The position numbers and the translations under genes were made by a program. DNA of 64,000 nucleotides, taken from contig JABLXY010000001.1 of assembly GCA_013177795.1 (NCBI GenBank), positions 434,001-498,000 on the forward strand, given 5' to 3'. This document shows, one piece after another, positions 63,702 through 64,000 of the stretch (within the stretch, counting starts at the first letter, position 1; every line of letters begins with the position of its first letter). The notes under the pieces are model-generated. The model was not told the origin of the DNA. It did no database searches and saw only the letters and a list, made by a program, of their open reading frames with translations. The DNA is from Syntrophaceae bacterium (GTDB lineage: Bacteria > Desulfobacterota > Syntrophia > Syntrophales > UBA2192).

Positions 63702-64000
63702 TCACTGCAGCGGGAACATCGCGTTGATCTCGGCCTCGACCTTGGCTTCCGCCGCGCGGCTCGCGATGGAGATCTCCTTGATGAGCAGATGCTTCGCCGT
63801 GTCCATCATCTTCCTCTCGCCGAAGGACAGGTCCTTCCCGTGCTTGAGGATGAACAGGTCTCTCAAAACCTTGGCGATCTCATAGACGGAGCCCGTCTTG
63901 ATCTTCTCCAGGTATTCCCGGTAGCGCTTGTTCCAGGCCTGCTTGTCGATCGTGACATCGCGGGCCCGCAGGATCTCGTAGATTTTCGGGATCTCCTTGG
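63702..64000 (-). CDS. carD: CarD family transcriptional regulator, C-terminal part
   Basis: 99 codons before the stop at 63702 (CTGCAG-TGA); the N-terminal RNA polymerase-interacting domain lies beyond the right edge. The visible part is IPKIYEILRARDVTIDKQAWNKRYREYLEKIKTGSVYEIAKVLRDLFI, LSFGERKMMDTAKHLLIKEISIASR and AKVEAEINAMF, the helical DNA-binding domain of CarD/CdnL. It stabilises promoter open complexes, notably at rRNA genes. First gene of the carD-PIN/TRAM-ispD-ispF run. Confidence 0.94.
   Translation of the reverse strand, partial: KEIPKIYEILRARDVTIDKQAWNKRYREYLEKIKTGSVYEIAKVLRDLFILKHGKDLSFGERKMMDTAKHLLIKEISIASRAAEAKVEAEINAMFPLQ

Overview
This is a GC-rich bacterial chromosome segment with dense coding on both strands. 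The gene content suggests a Gram-negative anaerobe, most likely a Desulfobacterota (former Deltaproteobacteria) relative of the Syntrophales. The reasons are an MtrA/corrinoid-methyltransferase-like protein with a probable selenocysteine codon, an N-type ATPase operon, a fused MaoC-phosphotransacetylase next to acetate kinase, an acyl-CoA carboxyltransferase, sigma-54 regulation and several outer-membrane proteins. This placement is inferred from gene content only.

Layout. 1-2.3 kb: a partial DUF4442 gene, the candidate selenoprotein (378-1490, in-frame UGA at 582-584 followed by a SECIS-like hairpin), and a TMEM165/GDT1-type manganese exporter under a yybP-ykoY riboswitch with a built-in terminator. 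2.4-7.7 kb: a DUF2202 protein; a histidine kinase/NtrC pair; and a three-gene operon for secreted and outer-membrane proteins, preceded by a sigma-54 promoter and two tandem 16-bp sites that probably bind the adjacent NtrC protein. 7.8-10.4 kb: TPR, OsmC, Cys-rich and cytidylate-kinase-like genes. 10.4-17.1 kb: a complete N-ATPase operon, atpDCQRBEFAG on the minus strand, with two RsbRD-like sensor genes just upstream (17.2-18.6 kb). 19-25 kb: a triple-PAS LuxR regulator, a YiiX-like hydrolase and a patatin/BamA-type protein. 25.1-27.7 kb: ackA with the MaoC-Pta fusion. 28.1-28.5 kb: four tRNA genes behind a near-consensus promoter. 28.6-35.1 kb: a DUF5648 protein, dprA, topA, trmFO. 35.1-49.0 kb, all minus strand: a DUF2064 protein, ferredoxin, a NarL-type two-component pair, coaX, birA, nadC, valS, miaA, mutL, a dTDP-4-dehydrorhamnose reductase and truA. 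49.6-57.4 kb: an accessory type VI secretion (T6SS)-type cargo cluster (DUF6484, DUF2169, TIGR02270-like, degenerate ketosynthase, DUF4150 PAAR-like, amidohydrolase-fold protein, exported propeller-like protein). 57.4-64 kb: pgk, an acyl-CoA carboxyltransferase, a small secreted protein, then ispF, ispD, a PIN/TRAM protein and partial carD.

Points of most interest: (1) the candidate MtrA-domain selenoprotein; (2) the T6SS-type cluster whose PAAR-like gene is followed by an uncharacterised amidohydrolase-fold protein and a possible periplasmic partner; (3) four copies of an intergenic inverted repeat built from octamers (consensus GAAGTTGN), all lying between co-directional genes; (4) the sigma-54 regulon in cis; (5) palindromes at the promoters of dprA and of the gene next to the PAS-LuxR regulator.
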